DNA of 64,000 bases from Marchantia polymorpha subsp. ruderalis (lineage: Eukaryota > Streptophyta > Marchantiopsida > Marchantiales > Marchantiaceae), in the NCBI GenBank assembly GCA_037833965.1, contig AP031356.1, positions 4,734,501 through 4,798,500 of the forward strand, written 5' to 3'. The translations under genes and the position numbers were made by a program. Below are positions 26,805 to 37,807 of this stretch, piece by piece. The notes under the pieces were generated by a model, which was not told where the DNA came from, searched no databases, and worked only from the letters and a program-made list of their open reading frames with translations. Each line of letters starts with the position of its first letter. The stretch's first letter is position 1.

Positions 26805-28193
26805 CTACTGGGGGAGCAGCCGTAACAGCAAGCAGCTCTTCTCAGCCGCCTGTATTTCTGCCAGTTCTGCCCTCACAGTTGCAGTCTCCCATCGTTTTCT
26901 CATATCTGCGAGTTGCAGCTCCAAAAAGTACTCCTTCTTCTCTACCTCTCTTTTCTGATCTGTCAGAGCCTCCACCTTGGCTCGTAGGTCTGAAACCTCC
27001 TCCTCAGCGTCGGCAGATGCGAAGTGCAGCTTTAGGCATTCCTGGACGTGCTTCTGCTCTTCCACGTAAAGCCTCTCCATCTTTTCTGCCTTAAGTCTGC
27101 TCTCGATTTCAGCCAGCTGGAGCCGTATTATCTCCTCATTCTTTTGTGCAATTTTGTTCTCAAGCTCTTGTATGCGCAAATCTGAACTCGAGTCCAGTGG
27201 CGTCGATGGTCCAGGCCGATCATCAGGTCTTACCAAGTCATCATAACGTCGTTTATTATTTGACTTGATTGCTCGACATGGCAGCGTTAGATCCCTCGGG
27301 GCTTGTACACTGGACACAGATCGACACCTTCCGGCGTCATGTTTATCTTCAGTCGATGATCCCATTCCCTCGAGGAGCATGGTTTTCTCTGGCCGAGGAG
27401 TAAATAGCTCCGTGAGACTGTCAACAGCGATTTCAGCTTTTCGAGTTTCAGCTGTAATCCTCTCGTGAACAGCTCCAACTTTGCGTCTGGAACGCGCGTA
27501 GAGGTAGTACATCAGAGGTCCTGATGAGGTTCGAATCTCGTCGGAGTGACTGCGCCGCATCTTCTGCAGTCGCACCACTTCAGCTACAAACTGATCGTAC
27601 ACAAACGCACCCCAGCTGCAGGTCGAGTTGCTGCCATCCAGTGCTTCTAGGAGGAGGAGGATCAGACGTCTGGGAGCGCGAAACTGCTGATCATGGAAGG
27701 CGAAAGAAAGAGTTTTATTTAGCAGTAGGAGCAGATCTCGAATCATGGTGTCTTTGCAGGTGGTTACGAGGGCGGTCGTCCAGTTATCTCCCTTGACACC
27801 AAACAGGGCGGCGCATCTCTGGGCGGCATTAGACGCATTCGGTCGATCCAGTGGACCTGTCTTGCGTTCCCTTGTTAGACCTGTCATAGAGAGAAACAAG
27901 TTGTAATTCGCATCGATTTCCGTTCCATGGATTGTGGTAGTTCTGCTCCTGTCATCCCAATTATCGACGAATTCCTGGCAAACTTTCCAGTCCTGGCACA
28001 CCCAAGCATCCTTCAAAAATTTGAGAAGTCCCATCTCCTCCAGAAGCAATAAAATCTGGAAATGCCCTTTGCCAACCTGATAGTTAAAAAGCACGCGGAC
28101 TGCTTCTAAGCCGTTGTCAGAAAGCTGCAGCCAATTGTGAGTTCTCTCGACTCGATCATTTGCCATCGAGGTGCCATGTTTTGGACTCTGCAT
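26805..28193 (-). CDS. Coiled-coil protein of unknown function, plant-transposon-domain-like (paralogue 1)
   Basis: A single exon of 462 codons from ATG 28191-28193. Residues about 20-95 and 135-240 form a helical domain: a conserved HNWLQL start, a block rich in Leu and Trp, a T-T-x-x-G-x-x-I-D-A-x-Y segment, then L-L-L-L-N-x-T-L-x-F-A and a G-P-L-M-x-x-L-Y-A closing motif. By pattern this recalls the 'putative plant transposon protein' domain (PF20167-like). A charged, Ser/Pro-rich linker (about 260-335) and a long coiled coil (about 336-455) follow. The gene at 29971-31338 is clearly homologous in both the domain and the start of the coil, so this is a local tandem duplication. Part of the N-terminal extension seen in the paralogue appears in another frame upstream, so this copy may have lost its original start. 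The function is unknown; it could be a domesticated retroelement protein or a decaying copy. Confidence 0.7.
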   Translation of the reverse strand: MQSPKHGTSMANDRVERTHNWLQLSDNGLEAVRVLFNYQVGKGHFQILLLLEEMGLLKFLKDAWVCQDWKVCQEFVDNWDDRSRTTTIHGTEIDANYNLFLSMTGLTRERKTGPLDRPNASNAAQRCAALFGVKGDNWTTALVTTCKDTMIRDLLLLLNKTLSFAFHDQQFRAPRRLILLLLEALDGSNSTCSWGAFVYDQFVAEVVRLQKMRRSHSDEIRTSSGPLMYYLYARSRRKVGAVHERITAETRKAEIAVDSLTELFTPRPEKTMLLEGMGSSTEDKHDAGRCRSVSSVQAPRDLTLPCRAIKSNNKRRYDDLVRPDDRPGPSTPLDSSSDLRIQELENKIAQKNEEIIRLQLAEIESRLKAEKMERLYVEEQKHVQECLKLHFASADAEEEVSDLRAKVEALTDQKREVEKKEYFLELQLADMRKRWETATVRAELAEIQAAEKSCLLLRLLPQ

Positions 28194-29336
28194 CTCAAAC
28201 CCGAGCGCTTGAGACGAAAGAAGAAAAAATATACCGCTGCCTCGAGAAGATCGAGTATCTTGTTCTGTATTCTAATTCTGGAGTTTCTATTCCAAAAATG
28301 CTTCTGGTACGTAGCTGCCTCTCTCAATATGTTGACAGTTTCTCAAGTCCACCAGAGCACTGTCTTCGTCACTTATGCACGTGCTCTTGAAGGACCGGAC
28401 GCCATCAGATCGTGGACACCATCACTCACCTCAGGACATCGCCGCCAGTGCGGTCAACAATGTACAGGCTTTTCCCGAACTGCCGAATCTGGCCTGTCCG
28501 TTGTACAACGTCAAGTCTGAGGGATTCATGTCCGTCGGTACACTCGTCCAAACTCGTCCAAACGTGAGGAGATTTGAATTTTAATTTCTGAACCAGAAAG
28601 CTTCCAGGGATTGCATCTTCCTTCGCGGCACAGCCACCTCGAAGAAAACCTCGCGATGCAAATTTCAAGCCGTTGACATTCACATATACCCAAGAACCTA
28701 CGCCCATGCATTGGAGAGCGGAGCAAGCAAACTCCCTCCTTGTGATAGTTCTTGATGGTAGGTTAGAACATGTCAGAGCTCAAGATTACATTCAATTTTA
28801 CTTCTATGCACAAGTTATGTCCTCTTCTTTGATGTGAGATGAATTCTTCTCTTTTCACGTCTTTCGGGTGAGATCAGAGACGCGAATGCAGACTTCTCGT
28901 CAGTCCAGTCGGTGCGATGGGTTGTCTTTGTAAAGAGAATGCAGTGCATAGCACGGTCAATAGGTGGATTGCATCAGATACCTCGATGAGGAGCGGGAAA
29001 AGCATCTGTGGATATGAGATAGTTTTGGGAGGTTTTGTTACTTGTAACCATCCCACTAGCATGCAAACGTCGAACGTAGCGTGATCATGAGATCCATAAA
29101 TCGATGAATCTGGAACAAGAACTGAGAGCTGCCTTTGGACGTCTGTTATCGGTCCCTACCAAGAGGCGGTCGGAAGTAGCTTGTCTTGGGAAGCTCATCC
29201 TGTCATGTTTTCTACCTGAATCATCTAGAGGCCAAACTACAAACACGTTATGGCTTAATATCCAGTCTTTTATAACGAGCACATGCAATTCACGGAGCGG
29301 CTGGATGAATCTCAGAGGCCAAATATATATATATTG

Positions 29337-29820
29337 CAACAGTTCATCATTACATTTTTCATGTCTAGTATTCACAGCGACGCCTACTACACTATTCTAG
29401 GGTCCTGCTTTGCTATTTTATTTTCTTTTTTGGGGATTCAATAAAATAAATAAATAAATAAAAAGACTTCCAATCTGCCTGACACTATACGACGTACGTT
29501 TAGCAGTTCCTAAGCCTGAACATTCTACAAGACCTCACATCGAAATCTTGCAGTCCTTTTTGCATCAGTTGCAACAGTCTAGAATCACATTGTTCATGTC
29601 TAACATTCAGAGCGACGCCGCCTAGTACACTATGCCTAGTATCCAGAGCACTGCTTTGCTATTTTCTTTTTCTGTCTTCCCCATTCTTTTCTTAAGGGGT
29701 TTTCCCTAAAAAAACTATAATTAATTTCAATCCGCCTGTAACTCTACGACGTACATTTAGCACTTTCTGAAGACTGTACATTCTATAAGCCCTCACAGAG
29801 GAATCTTGTAGTCCTCTTTG
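29337..29820. repeat. Tandem duplication, period about 235 bp, between the two paralogues
   Basis: Two diverged copies begin at about 29337 and 29572. Shared blocks in order are TTCATGTCTA, AGCGACGCC, CTGCTTTGCTATTTT, ACGACGTAC, TTTAGCA and CCTCACA. The array lies downstream of the 29971-31338 gene, so it may descend from 3' flanking DNA of the duplicated genes. Confidence 0.82.
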
Positions 29821-29970
29821 AGCACATTTCGCTCCGACAATCTACTTCTTGCGATGTTTCCATGAACAAGTCTCAATTATATCACCACTCCCAATCACAA
29901 CGTTGTCCTATCTTACAACCACTGGTACAAAAGCTGAGTTCCCATAGCAGTCTATCGGATGTTGTCGTGT

Positions 29971-31338
29971 TCACTGACAGCAACCGAATTCGCATTCAGA
30001 TCGCATCACTCGTTTCCAACTCTGCCTCAAGTGTGACTTGAAGCATTCCTGCCTGTGCTTTTGTTCCTCGAAGGCTTTATTCAGCCTGTTCCACACGTCC
30101 TCCGTGACTTGGATCCCTTCTCCAACAGCGAGCATGCTGGAAATCTCCTCCTCCACGGTCGTTGCAATTTCATGGTTTTGAACGTCCTCCTGAGTCTTGG
30201 ATGCCAGCTCGTGTGCATTAGTCGCCAGGTTATAATCATCGGCACGTCGTTTACCGAGCATGGAACTCGATGGATATGGTAGCTTCAGTGTTCTTGAGGG
30301 CAAGTCAGACGAGACTACATCACCATCATCGTACTCATACAGATTCTTCTCTTTGGAACTGGTCCTGCCGCTGCCACGGTCATCCCTATCTTCCTGCAGG
30401 CCTTCGGCACTGTCTTTTGCATGAGCATACAGAAAACACATCAGTGGGCCGGCCAAAGTTTCGAGACGTTCATCCGGATGATTCTCATGGCGGTCTTGTA
30501 ATTCTCTAATCTCACAAATGAACTTCTCGTATACGCATCTACTCCAGTCCAGCTTATGGCCTCTCATGGACTGGACGAGGAGGTACACCATGTCCTTGGT
30601 AGGGCAGTAGGATTGTTTTCTAGCAAACCAAAGGGTCCGATTTAGCAACAGAAGTAAGGACTGTAGAACTGGATCATTGCGGAGTGACTGCGAGATGGGA
30701 ACCTGCTCATCAGTCTTGTAGACCGAGGTTCCTTTCTTCCCCTCCTCTCCTTGTTTCTCAGAATACGATGACCCAGCTTGACCAGAGTGTTCACCTTCCA
30801 ACCCTGTCAATTCCAGGAATTGTTTGTAACTAGCATCAATCTGAATGCCATTGGCGGTGGTCGTCTTGGTTTTGTGATCCCAATAATACACAAAATCCTG
30901 GCAGACGTCCACCTCTTGCCATTGCCAGACATCAGTCAGAAATCTGAGGAGTCCTATGCTGTCCAACACCAAATAGAGAATCTGTTCGTGGCTGTTCTCC
31001 TCGTAAGACGACACTTTACTAACTTCTTCCAAGCCATCGGTGAGGAGAATAAGCCAATTCTCATGAGAGCTTTGCTCCTGGCCTTCTGGCTTAGCATTCT
31101 TGGTGGTCTTGGAGCCTCGTTTGGCCACCTCGTGATCCTTGAGATAGAAAAGTTTACGCTTCTTCAGCAATGCCCTGATTGCTGCCATGGTTTTCCTGAT
31201 AAATAGCATCCCTGAGAGTTTGTCTGTTCCTGCCAGCCAAGTCCCGAACAGACTGATCAATTTGATAATCGGACTTTTCGGTGAATCGCCTGTCGAAATC
31301 TTCTCAGCTGCAGACCGCGAACTCTCCGCTTCGAACAT
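29971..31338 (-). CDS. Coiled-coil protein of unknown function, plant-transposon-domain-like (paralogue 2)
   Basis: The frame is open from 31461, but its first codons there are GTG preceded closely by a stop. The first ATG is at 31336-31338, giving about 455 codons. The core matches paralogue 1: HENWLILL, then GLLRFLTDVW, then VCQDFVYYWD, then the T-T-x-x-G-x-x-I-D-A-x-Y motif, then LLLLLNRTLWFA, then GPLMCFLYAHA. An acidic, Ser-rich linker follows. The C-terminal coil starts (EEQKHRQECFKSHL) but the protein ends soon after. A +1 shift at that point continues heptad-like sequence for about ten codons before a stop. A truncating frameshift relative to paralogue 1 is therefore likely. The N-terminal 85 or so codons have no counterpart in frame in paralogue 1. 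Role unknown. Confidence 0.62.
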   Translation of the reverse strand: MFEAESSRSAAEKISTGDSPKSPIIKLISLFGTWLAGTDKLSGMLFIRKTMAAIRALLKKRKLFYLKDHEVAKRGSKTTKNAKPEGQEQSSHENWLILLTDGLEEVSKVSSYEENSHEQILYLVLDSIGLLRFLTDVWQWQEVDVCQDFVYYWDHKTKTTTANGIQIDASYKQFLELTGLEGEHSGQAGSSYSEKQGEEGKKGTSVYKTDEQVPISQSLRNDPVLQSLLLLLNRTLWFARKQSYCPTKDMVYLLVQSMRGHKLDWSRCVYEKFICEIRELQDRHENHPDERLETLAGPLMCFLYAHAKDSAEGLQEDRDDRGSGRTSSKEKNLYEYDDGDVVSSDLPSRTLKLPYPSSSMLGKRRADDYNLATNAHELASKTQEDVQNHEIATTVEEEISSMLAVGEGIQVTEDVWNRLNKAFEEQKHRQECFKSHLRQSWKRVMRSECEFGCCQ

Positions 31339-31739
31339 TCGATCTATTCGGCCAAAGCTAATATCGAACTGTCTACCTACAGCTAAAAAATCCTTTCGAA
31401 GTACAGCCTCTACCTTCTTGCAACAACACCTGAAAGAATTGGATATCGAGATCGCTAGCACGTCCTACGACTGGTTCGGATGAATGGGCCTGACAGTTGT
31501 GACAATGAGCACTTTTTGAAGAGATCCATGAGTCCGACGAAACGGACGAACTGTGGAGCAGTGCTTGTCTGGATTACCGTTGTTGCGCACAATACCGTCT
31601 TCATCACATCGGTAGAGTACGAGATAATCGCCGAATATTTTGAATTTGAATTCCACATGGAACTAGCTTCCTCAAAATTCTCATGTGTGTTTCTTGATTC
31701 CAGTTGATGTTGGGTGTCCACTCTGGTACTCATCTTCGT

Positions 31740-33750
31740 GTTACTTCTTAGTTAGACATGTTCATAGAATATAGTGTATCATTCCATTCAGTGATTTTTT
31801 ACCCACCACTAATATTATTGACAAATTTGATATTGTCAAAGGACTTTTGATTTTATTCAAATGATAAATATTAATAATGTAATAAAAAACAAGTAGGTAT
31901 TAGTTATAATAATTTTTTTAATATTTTTGATTCTATCTAATTGAATATGAATAAAGATATTGTTTCTTAAAGATACAACAACCATGTTATCTATCCATAT
32001 AAATTTTTTAACTACGAAAGACATGTTACTGAGAAATTTACTTCAAATTATGCATATATGTTTTCTAAATATTATAGTATATTACATTCATTAATTAAAT
32101 TTTCTGGTTGAAATTTTATTTAATACTTATAAAATGAATTATGAAATCAAGTTTCAAAGTCGGGACAACACCCTTCGGGTGTGAACTATCGCCAGACTGG
32201 TCGTAGGTACCACTAGAGCCTGGTGGCTTTACCCCAAAATATAGCCGGGGTATTTCCGATGGGATTAACCAAACCGAATCCTTCAAATTTTCGCGTGCGG
32301 GGCCGTCAAGAGCCGCAGAGCCCTGGAGGATTCATGGGGAGAAAACAAGCCCTCGCCGAAGCTGCAGGGTGGCTAAACCTCAAATATAAGACCTCGGCAT
32401 ATCGTCACTTCGTGACTCAACTTGCATTAGCTGAACGTTAGGGCGCAGCTAAACCTTCGTGGATAGCGATCGATTTATGAAATATTTTGATAACTATTGA
32501 AATTTTTTTAATCAAGATTCAATTTAGATGATGATGAATTAAAATTTTTGATAAATTTCAAATATATTTTTCCTATCATATCATATATAAATTATTTTTT
32601 TGTAGTCAGAAAAAAGCCAAATTTTATTCATAAAAAAATAAAAAGTAAGAGAGCATTCCCATTTTTTCTCAAAAAATTGTGAATTATTTATATTTTGCAT
32701 GATATAACCCTTTTTCAAGGTCATTTTCAAAATAGTCTATCTTTGTTATTTTGATTTGGTAATTTTTTACTTAAATCTTCATCAAATATAAAGAAAGAAT
32801 TTATTATGTGATATAAAATAAAGATATCTCTGTAGATTTATCAAGATAATTTTAATATGTAAAATTCTTCGGAGTTAAAAGATTAAACTCCTCTTGTTAC
32901 TTGTTTAATTTCGGTAATGAATATCAGATCATTTTATTAGCTCTTGATATTTGATCATAAATTTGAATTCAATAGACGTTCTCATTAGTTATTATGAACA
33001 GATCAATAAAATTTCCAAAATAAATTAGTGGGATGAAAATTTTCTTAACGGTTAAACAAATTAAATGTCATGTTTTCATTACAATAAAAATGACATTACT
33101 TAGATAATAAATTTATGAAAATGTATCTGAGTATAATTGAGAAAGTTATGCAACTATTATTGTTGTTTTTATAAACATCACGTTTATCATTTCAATAAAT
33201 TTATACTCAATAATCACAATTGAATTACGATTTAAAGAGATTTTTGATCATTCATAAAGTAGATCCATAGTAGTTGTAAACTCGCACTAAGAATCAACAG
33301 ACCTTGAAATTCTCGTGGAGCATCTGAACGAAGTCGATAGCCTGAAGGCAAGGCAGCATTAAATGACATCGGAAATATGCATCGGGGCGTCGTCAAGAAG
33401 AGTCCATCATTTTTATGAAAAGTTCATAGGTACAAAAAATCAATTTGCCTTTGATATCGACACATTCTCTTATTACATAGATTGACTCGGCGACTAAAGT
33501 CTTTTATATCCGAACTATAAGTTCAGGTTTCGAAAGTGGCACACAACCATTTCTGCGATGAAAACATCTTTTATTTTCTGCCTACATCTTTGAACATTTG
33601 AGTCGAGATCAGGACCGGTCAATGATTTTCCGATGATTGAGCCAAATGCTTAAGCTATTGCAATTACGATGGAGAAAGCCTTATGGGCAAATCACCCTAC
33701 TTTTTCGTCTCGGTTGTGATAGAGACACTATGTGCGTAAGCTCAAGGCTG
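31740..33750. other. Very AT-rich intergenic DNA
   Basis: No gene is seen outside the GC-richer island listed separately. The flanks of the island are dominated by A/T runs. Confidence 0.6.
32160..32470 (+). other. GC-richer island with a short open frame, origin unknown
   Basis: About 310 bases of near-balanced composition have abrupt edges in a very AT-rich background. Near the left edge is an ACACCC-TTC-GGGTGT hairpin. The plus strand is open from 32217 to 32441 (about 72 codons); the first possible start is GTG, not ATG. The product contains GFMGRKQALAEAAGWLNLKY, which looks like real protein, but I do not recognise it. Candidates are an organelle-derived insert, a gene fragment or part of a transposon. 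Confidence 0.45.
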
Positions 33751-33758
33751 TAACGCAA

Positions 33759-35197
33759 CTACATCCATGGTTTTCTAGGTTTAAAAGGTACATTTACAAA
33801 GAAAAGCTGTTTCTCATCACTTGAGTTGCATTTCTGGATGGTTGGTGTCACCCCGGCCTCTTTGACTGCTGAAAAACAATAATCTCTGTCTGGGCCAAGT
33901 CCGTCGAAAGCATACGGTTTGATTTGCACAATGTAGCCATTTTTGTTTTTGGGAGCACAACCTGGAGCCCTTTTAACAAAAAGATACTCGAACTCTATGA
34001 AGCCTGAACCCCATGCGCAAGAATCTGTATTGATATCATCTCCAGCGTCTTCATCATAATCCACGTACACACACGTGGGATAGTACTCGTCCGGATAATC
34101 CACGTTGGTGAAGTTCTGTGATATCACGTAGCGAGGAGGCTTATCTGCCAATACCACGAGCCCAAATGAGTAAGAAAAGAAAGAAAGCCAGCTGAAAGAA
34201 TCATGACATTATCTGACAGATCTGATGTGATACAGACCATTACCACTCTGATCGATTAATGATATAATTCTGAAAGCAGGCTTGCTAAAGAGATAACACG
34301 TTAAAAGTAGAGCTGATAAATATGAATGTGCAAACACTGCACCCAACGACATTGGTGAGGTATATGGTGGTCTTTTTATCTTGCATGAACTAATAGAAAC
34401 GCTTCAGGCGCTGGACATGTTTCTGAAGAAGATAGGCGAAGCTCTTACCTGTCCCCTTCACGAGACTCTGGTTCCAAGTGTAAAGCCAACTGTTTGAGTC
34501 AACAGTCTCTACCGTCATCTGAAATATAATTGATGCATATCGATGTTAGATTTCAAAGACTGAGAAATCTACTGTCAAATAGGGGGAAGTAAGCATGTGT
34601 CACAAGCACAGAATCTCGATCAGAAGACAAGAGGTACTAACAGACTTACAATATAGACCTCAAGAGCAGAACATACTCCTGGACCAGCATAGAGTATTCA
34701 GTTGAAACCTCAAGCTCAAGCATGCATATTATTGTATTTCTGCCAAGGATCTACATAAATGCATTCCAAGGTTGATGTGCAGAAACATGCAGAGAGATGT
34801 GGCTCAAGAAGCAATAAGGGTAATTTACATGAAGGTTATTGTCACCGGTGAGAACGAGAGGCCGATTTGGTCCTAAGAGGAGAAGTTTGCCAGAATGGCA
34901 GTCGCAGGTAGCGTTCTGGTATGTGACTATGTAGCTCCTGGAATGGATCACAATTGGCTCTGCATTTGCGCTCCGCATGCCTGTCACAATTTGTTTGTTC
35001 AGTTAAGAACGAAGATGAGCATGTACACAATACACTTGCAACCAACATGATATGCAGAGTCAGCTGTGCACCAAACATACTTCGGCTTTCAACTTTAGGA
35101 TGTGAGGCAGAGATAACTTGCCTGAATGTAGAAAAGAAATTCCCAGCACATACGCCATGGCCAGAAGTGGAGACCATTTGATGCTTGACAGATCCAT
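33759..35197 (-). CDS. Secreted protein of unknown function, 4 exons
   Basis: Inferred coding exons on the minus strand are 35197-35122, 34980-34829, 34518-34449 and 34144-33759 (684 nt, 227 residues), with phases 1, 0 and 1. Introns 2 and 3 are GT-AG. Intron 1 joins in frame only if its donor is AG|GCAAGT, the strong form of a GC-AG donor. The join also gives a sensible N-terminus: a hydrophobic segment (residues 8-25) and a plausible signal-peptidase site after SANA near residue 32. The mature part has several cysteines (CDC, PTCVYVDY, DSCAWG, APGCAPK, RDYCF, QKCNSS) and N-glycosylation sequons (NAT, NFT, NSS), fitting an extracellular disulfide-bonded protein. The body is rich in Tyr, Asp and Pro. 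I do not recognise the family. Confidence 0.72.
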
Positions 35198-35366
35198 GGC
35201 TAAGGTACTGAGGTCAGACTTGCATATGCTGGCTAAGAGGACTTCCAGTTCAGAATGATCGATGGAGTATACTGCTGGAGTCAGAAAAGCAAGTCCATTC
35301 TTCCCAAAAGGACTACGGTACGGTTGTGTCAGAGATGGATGTGTGATAGAAGGGCTCTCGCAGATC

Positions 35367-35374
35367 TCTTTTAT
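35367..35374 (-). promoter_or_regulatory. TATA box upstream of the secreted-protein gene
   Basis: TATAAAAG on the minus strand, about 170 bases before the inferred start codon at 35197. This spacing suits a transcription start near 35340 and a 5' UTR of about 140 bases. Confidence 0.5.
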
Positions 35375-36246
35375 ACCTCGGTTTTGGCGATTGAGGGGCC
35401 GAAGGTGTTTTTGTGTGACTGAGCAAACTTGGGTATGTGCATCAAGCCGTTCATTCTCGTGATTAAACGCGCACAATACGCTAGAGCACTTGGGATTCAT
35501 TATAATATAAAATGTCTTACTCACATGGCTTTCGGCAACAGCTGCAGTTGTCAGTAGGCACTGTGCTGATAAACTAAGGGTTCATGACATTGTGTGTTTC
35601 TTGCCTTCGAGCAATGGAATGCATGCGTGACCAGCTGGTGATTTTATCCCTTTGACTTTCAAAGTTATGCTTGCATAGCTCTGAAAGTCAGAGGATAATA
35701 TACAGTTCAAATTATCATTGATCATATCTGAGGAAGCATCTGGAAATCGGAGTGTGGCTAACATGGACTGCACTGTTTTGAATAAGAAAATGATCTGACG
35801 AGAGAATGAGGTCCAGGATTTAATTCATCGTGTTGTTGTTGCGTGCTCGATTTAAGGAAAACTTAGCTCTACAAGATTGAGATCAGCATATTATAGTCAA
35901 CATCTACATATCCAATAAATGGTTTGACATTGAAGGATTTTGCGCCATACTTATAACCATAATACTTATAACCATAATCCAACTCATGTTTGATATAGTT
36001 AAGCATCCACTTTATTGTTTTTTAATGTAGATATCCTTCATTTGACACGTGTATGCTAATTGTTCCATAAGCAAAAACAACGTTACGCGTATTGCAAATA
36101 ATCAAATAATGAGTGTTTTTGTTGTCTTTTTTAGTTTAACGTAAGAAAATTGAAACATTAAATATGTTTTCACGTCATCTGGTGGGCAAGGAACTTATGA
36201 AAGTTTGAAATGAAAAGTCATAGTAGCTATTAGATACTTGCAATTG

Positions 36247-37550
36247 CGAGCCGAAACGCCTCACCCTTTAGCATTTGTAATCCAGGTGAGGGTCTTGGTT
36301 CACACAACATTACTTTCTCTAATCTTACTAAGTCTTCAGTAAACCTTCCTTCCAGACACCGTGTACTGAATGAAATAAACTATACCAAGAAACGCTTGTG
36401 TGCACATGCTGAGACGAGCATTCTCCATTGGAAGATAAACAGTAGAAGTCCAGGTGACCATGCACATCTCCAGGACAGGCCTTGGAGTGCAAGTTGTGCT
36501 CGATAGCATCAAGCGAAAGGAAGACATACAATGTGCACACGTCATTGGCAACCTAAAGGTATTGAAATCATTCCCATAAATTCCAAACAAGGATTTCTCA
36601 AACCAACTTGCAGCTAGGAAGTTGGCAAACATTTAAGATTGTACTAGAAAAACAAACTATACTCAGATTTTGTCTCCATCTTCACCCTTAGAATTTGTCT
36701 CCATTTTCACCCTTAGATTTTGTTTTCATTTTCACTATCAGATTTTGTCTCCACTTTCACTATCAGATTTCGTCTTCATTTTCACCCTTAGATTTCGTCT
36801 CCATTTTCATACTCAGATTTCAAACTGAACCTTCCAAAAAAGAAGTACACCCACTATCTTAGATTTTTGAATTGACACTCTTTCTCAGAACCGACCTCAC
36901 CATTCTATGTCTCAGATTTTTTTGAATTGATCACCACTCTCAGATTCGACTTGATACTTCCCCTGATTTCGCCTGCACACTAGTGTCTCACATTTTGAAT
37001 TGACCACCTTGTTAGATTTCACCTCACCACTATGTCTCTCAGATTTCGAATTGACCACCTTCTCAGATTTCACCTCACCTCATCTCTTTGTCTCTCAAAT
37101 TTAGTGTTACTCCTTCTCTTCTCTATGGAGAACTCTCTCTCGAATTTCACCTCTACCCCATAGAGAATCACATTTCTAGATTTTGAATTAACACTCTCTC
37201 ACAAATTTGGCCTGCACACACTCTTCCTAATTTCAAATGGACACTCTCTTTCAAATCTCAAATTTTCCACACTGTCACTGATTTCGAATTGACCACACTC
37301 TCTCCCGGTAATTCTCCCTCTATGAACCTACTCACGCATTGCCCGCTTCCGAAAACTGAGCGACCCCCCACACCCACGGCAAGAACCCACCCGAACCGCC
37401 CAGAGCCTACGGCCGCAACCTCTAGCACCCCCTAATACATGGCAAGCGCTACACGGTGTCACCCGGCACCCCCACACACTACGTGACACGAGACACTAGA
37501 GACCGTTATCCGCACCCGCTTGGCAATCGGATAGACAACCCATGCATCGC
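36247..37550 (+). repeat. Dispersed repeat with CAGATTT minisatellite, copy 1
   Basis: Three parts match the segment at 41272-42385 in the same order and orientation. The first is a leader of about 90 bases (GCCGAA, TCACCCTT, AGC-TTTGTA, AGGTG-AGG, GGTTCA, AACAT). The second is an array of degenerate units built on CAGATTT with CTC/TTTCACC spacers (36660-37300). The third is a C-rich, GC-richer tail after CGGTAATTCTC. The first part of the array has a roughly 26-base period (AGATTTTGTCTCCATTTTCA). No coding frame is seen. It may be an LTR or a non-autonomous element; the ends are not defined. Confidence 0.6.
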
Positions 37551-37807
37551 CGACCTTGATACATTGCACAATCTTCAACGTTAATTTCAAAGCTCGCCTT
37601 CCAGTTGTATGTATATCTGTCTGTTCTGACTATCGTACACTATCGCTCTCTAATCTCTTGCCCACTCTCTTCCCTAGTTTCTATTCGATTTGCTGCACTG
37701 GCCTCGCGTCGAGCGCGACGAGCCGCACTCTTTCTCCCCTCATTGAGCGCGCTGCTAGGCAGCCTCACCTAGAGTACGTTTTTGAAGTTTCTATTCTGAG
37801 TTTTCAT

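Noticed and set aside
36660..36830. CRISPR-like array (regular 26-base units)
   Set aside because: Degenerate minisatellite without unique spacers of fixed length, in a plant-like nuclear context.
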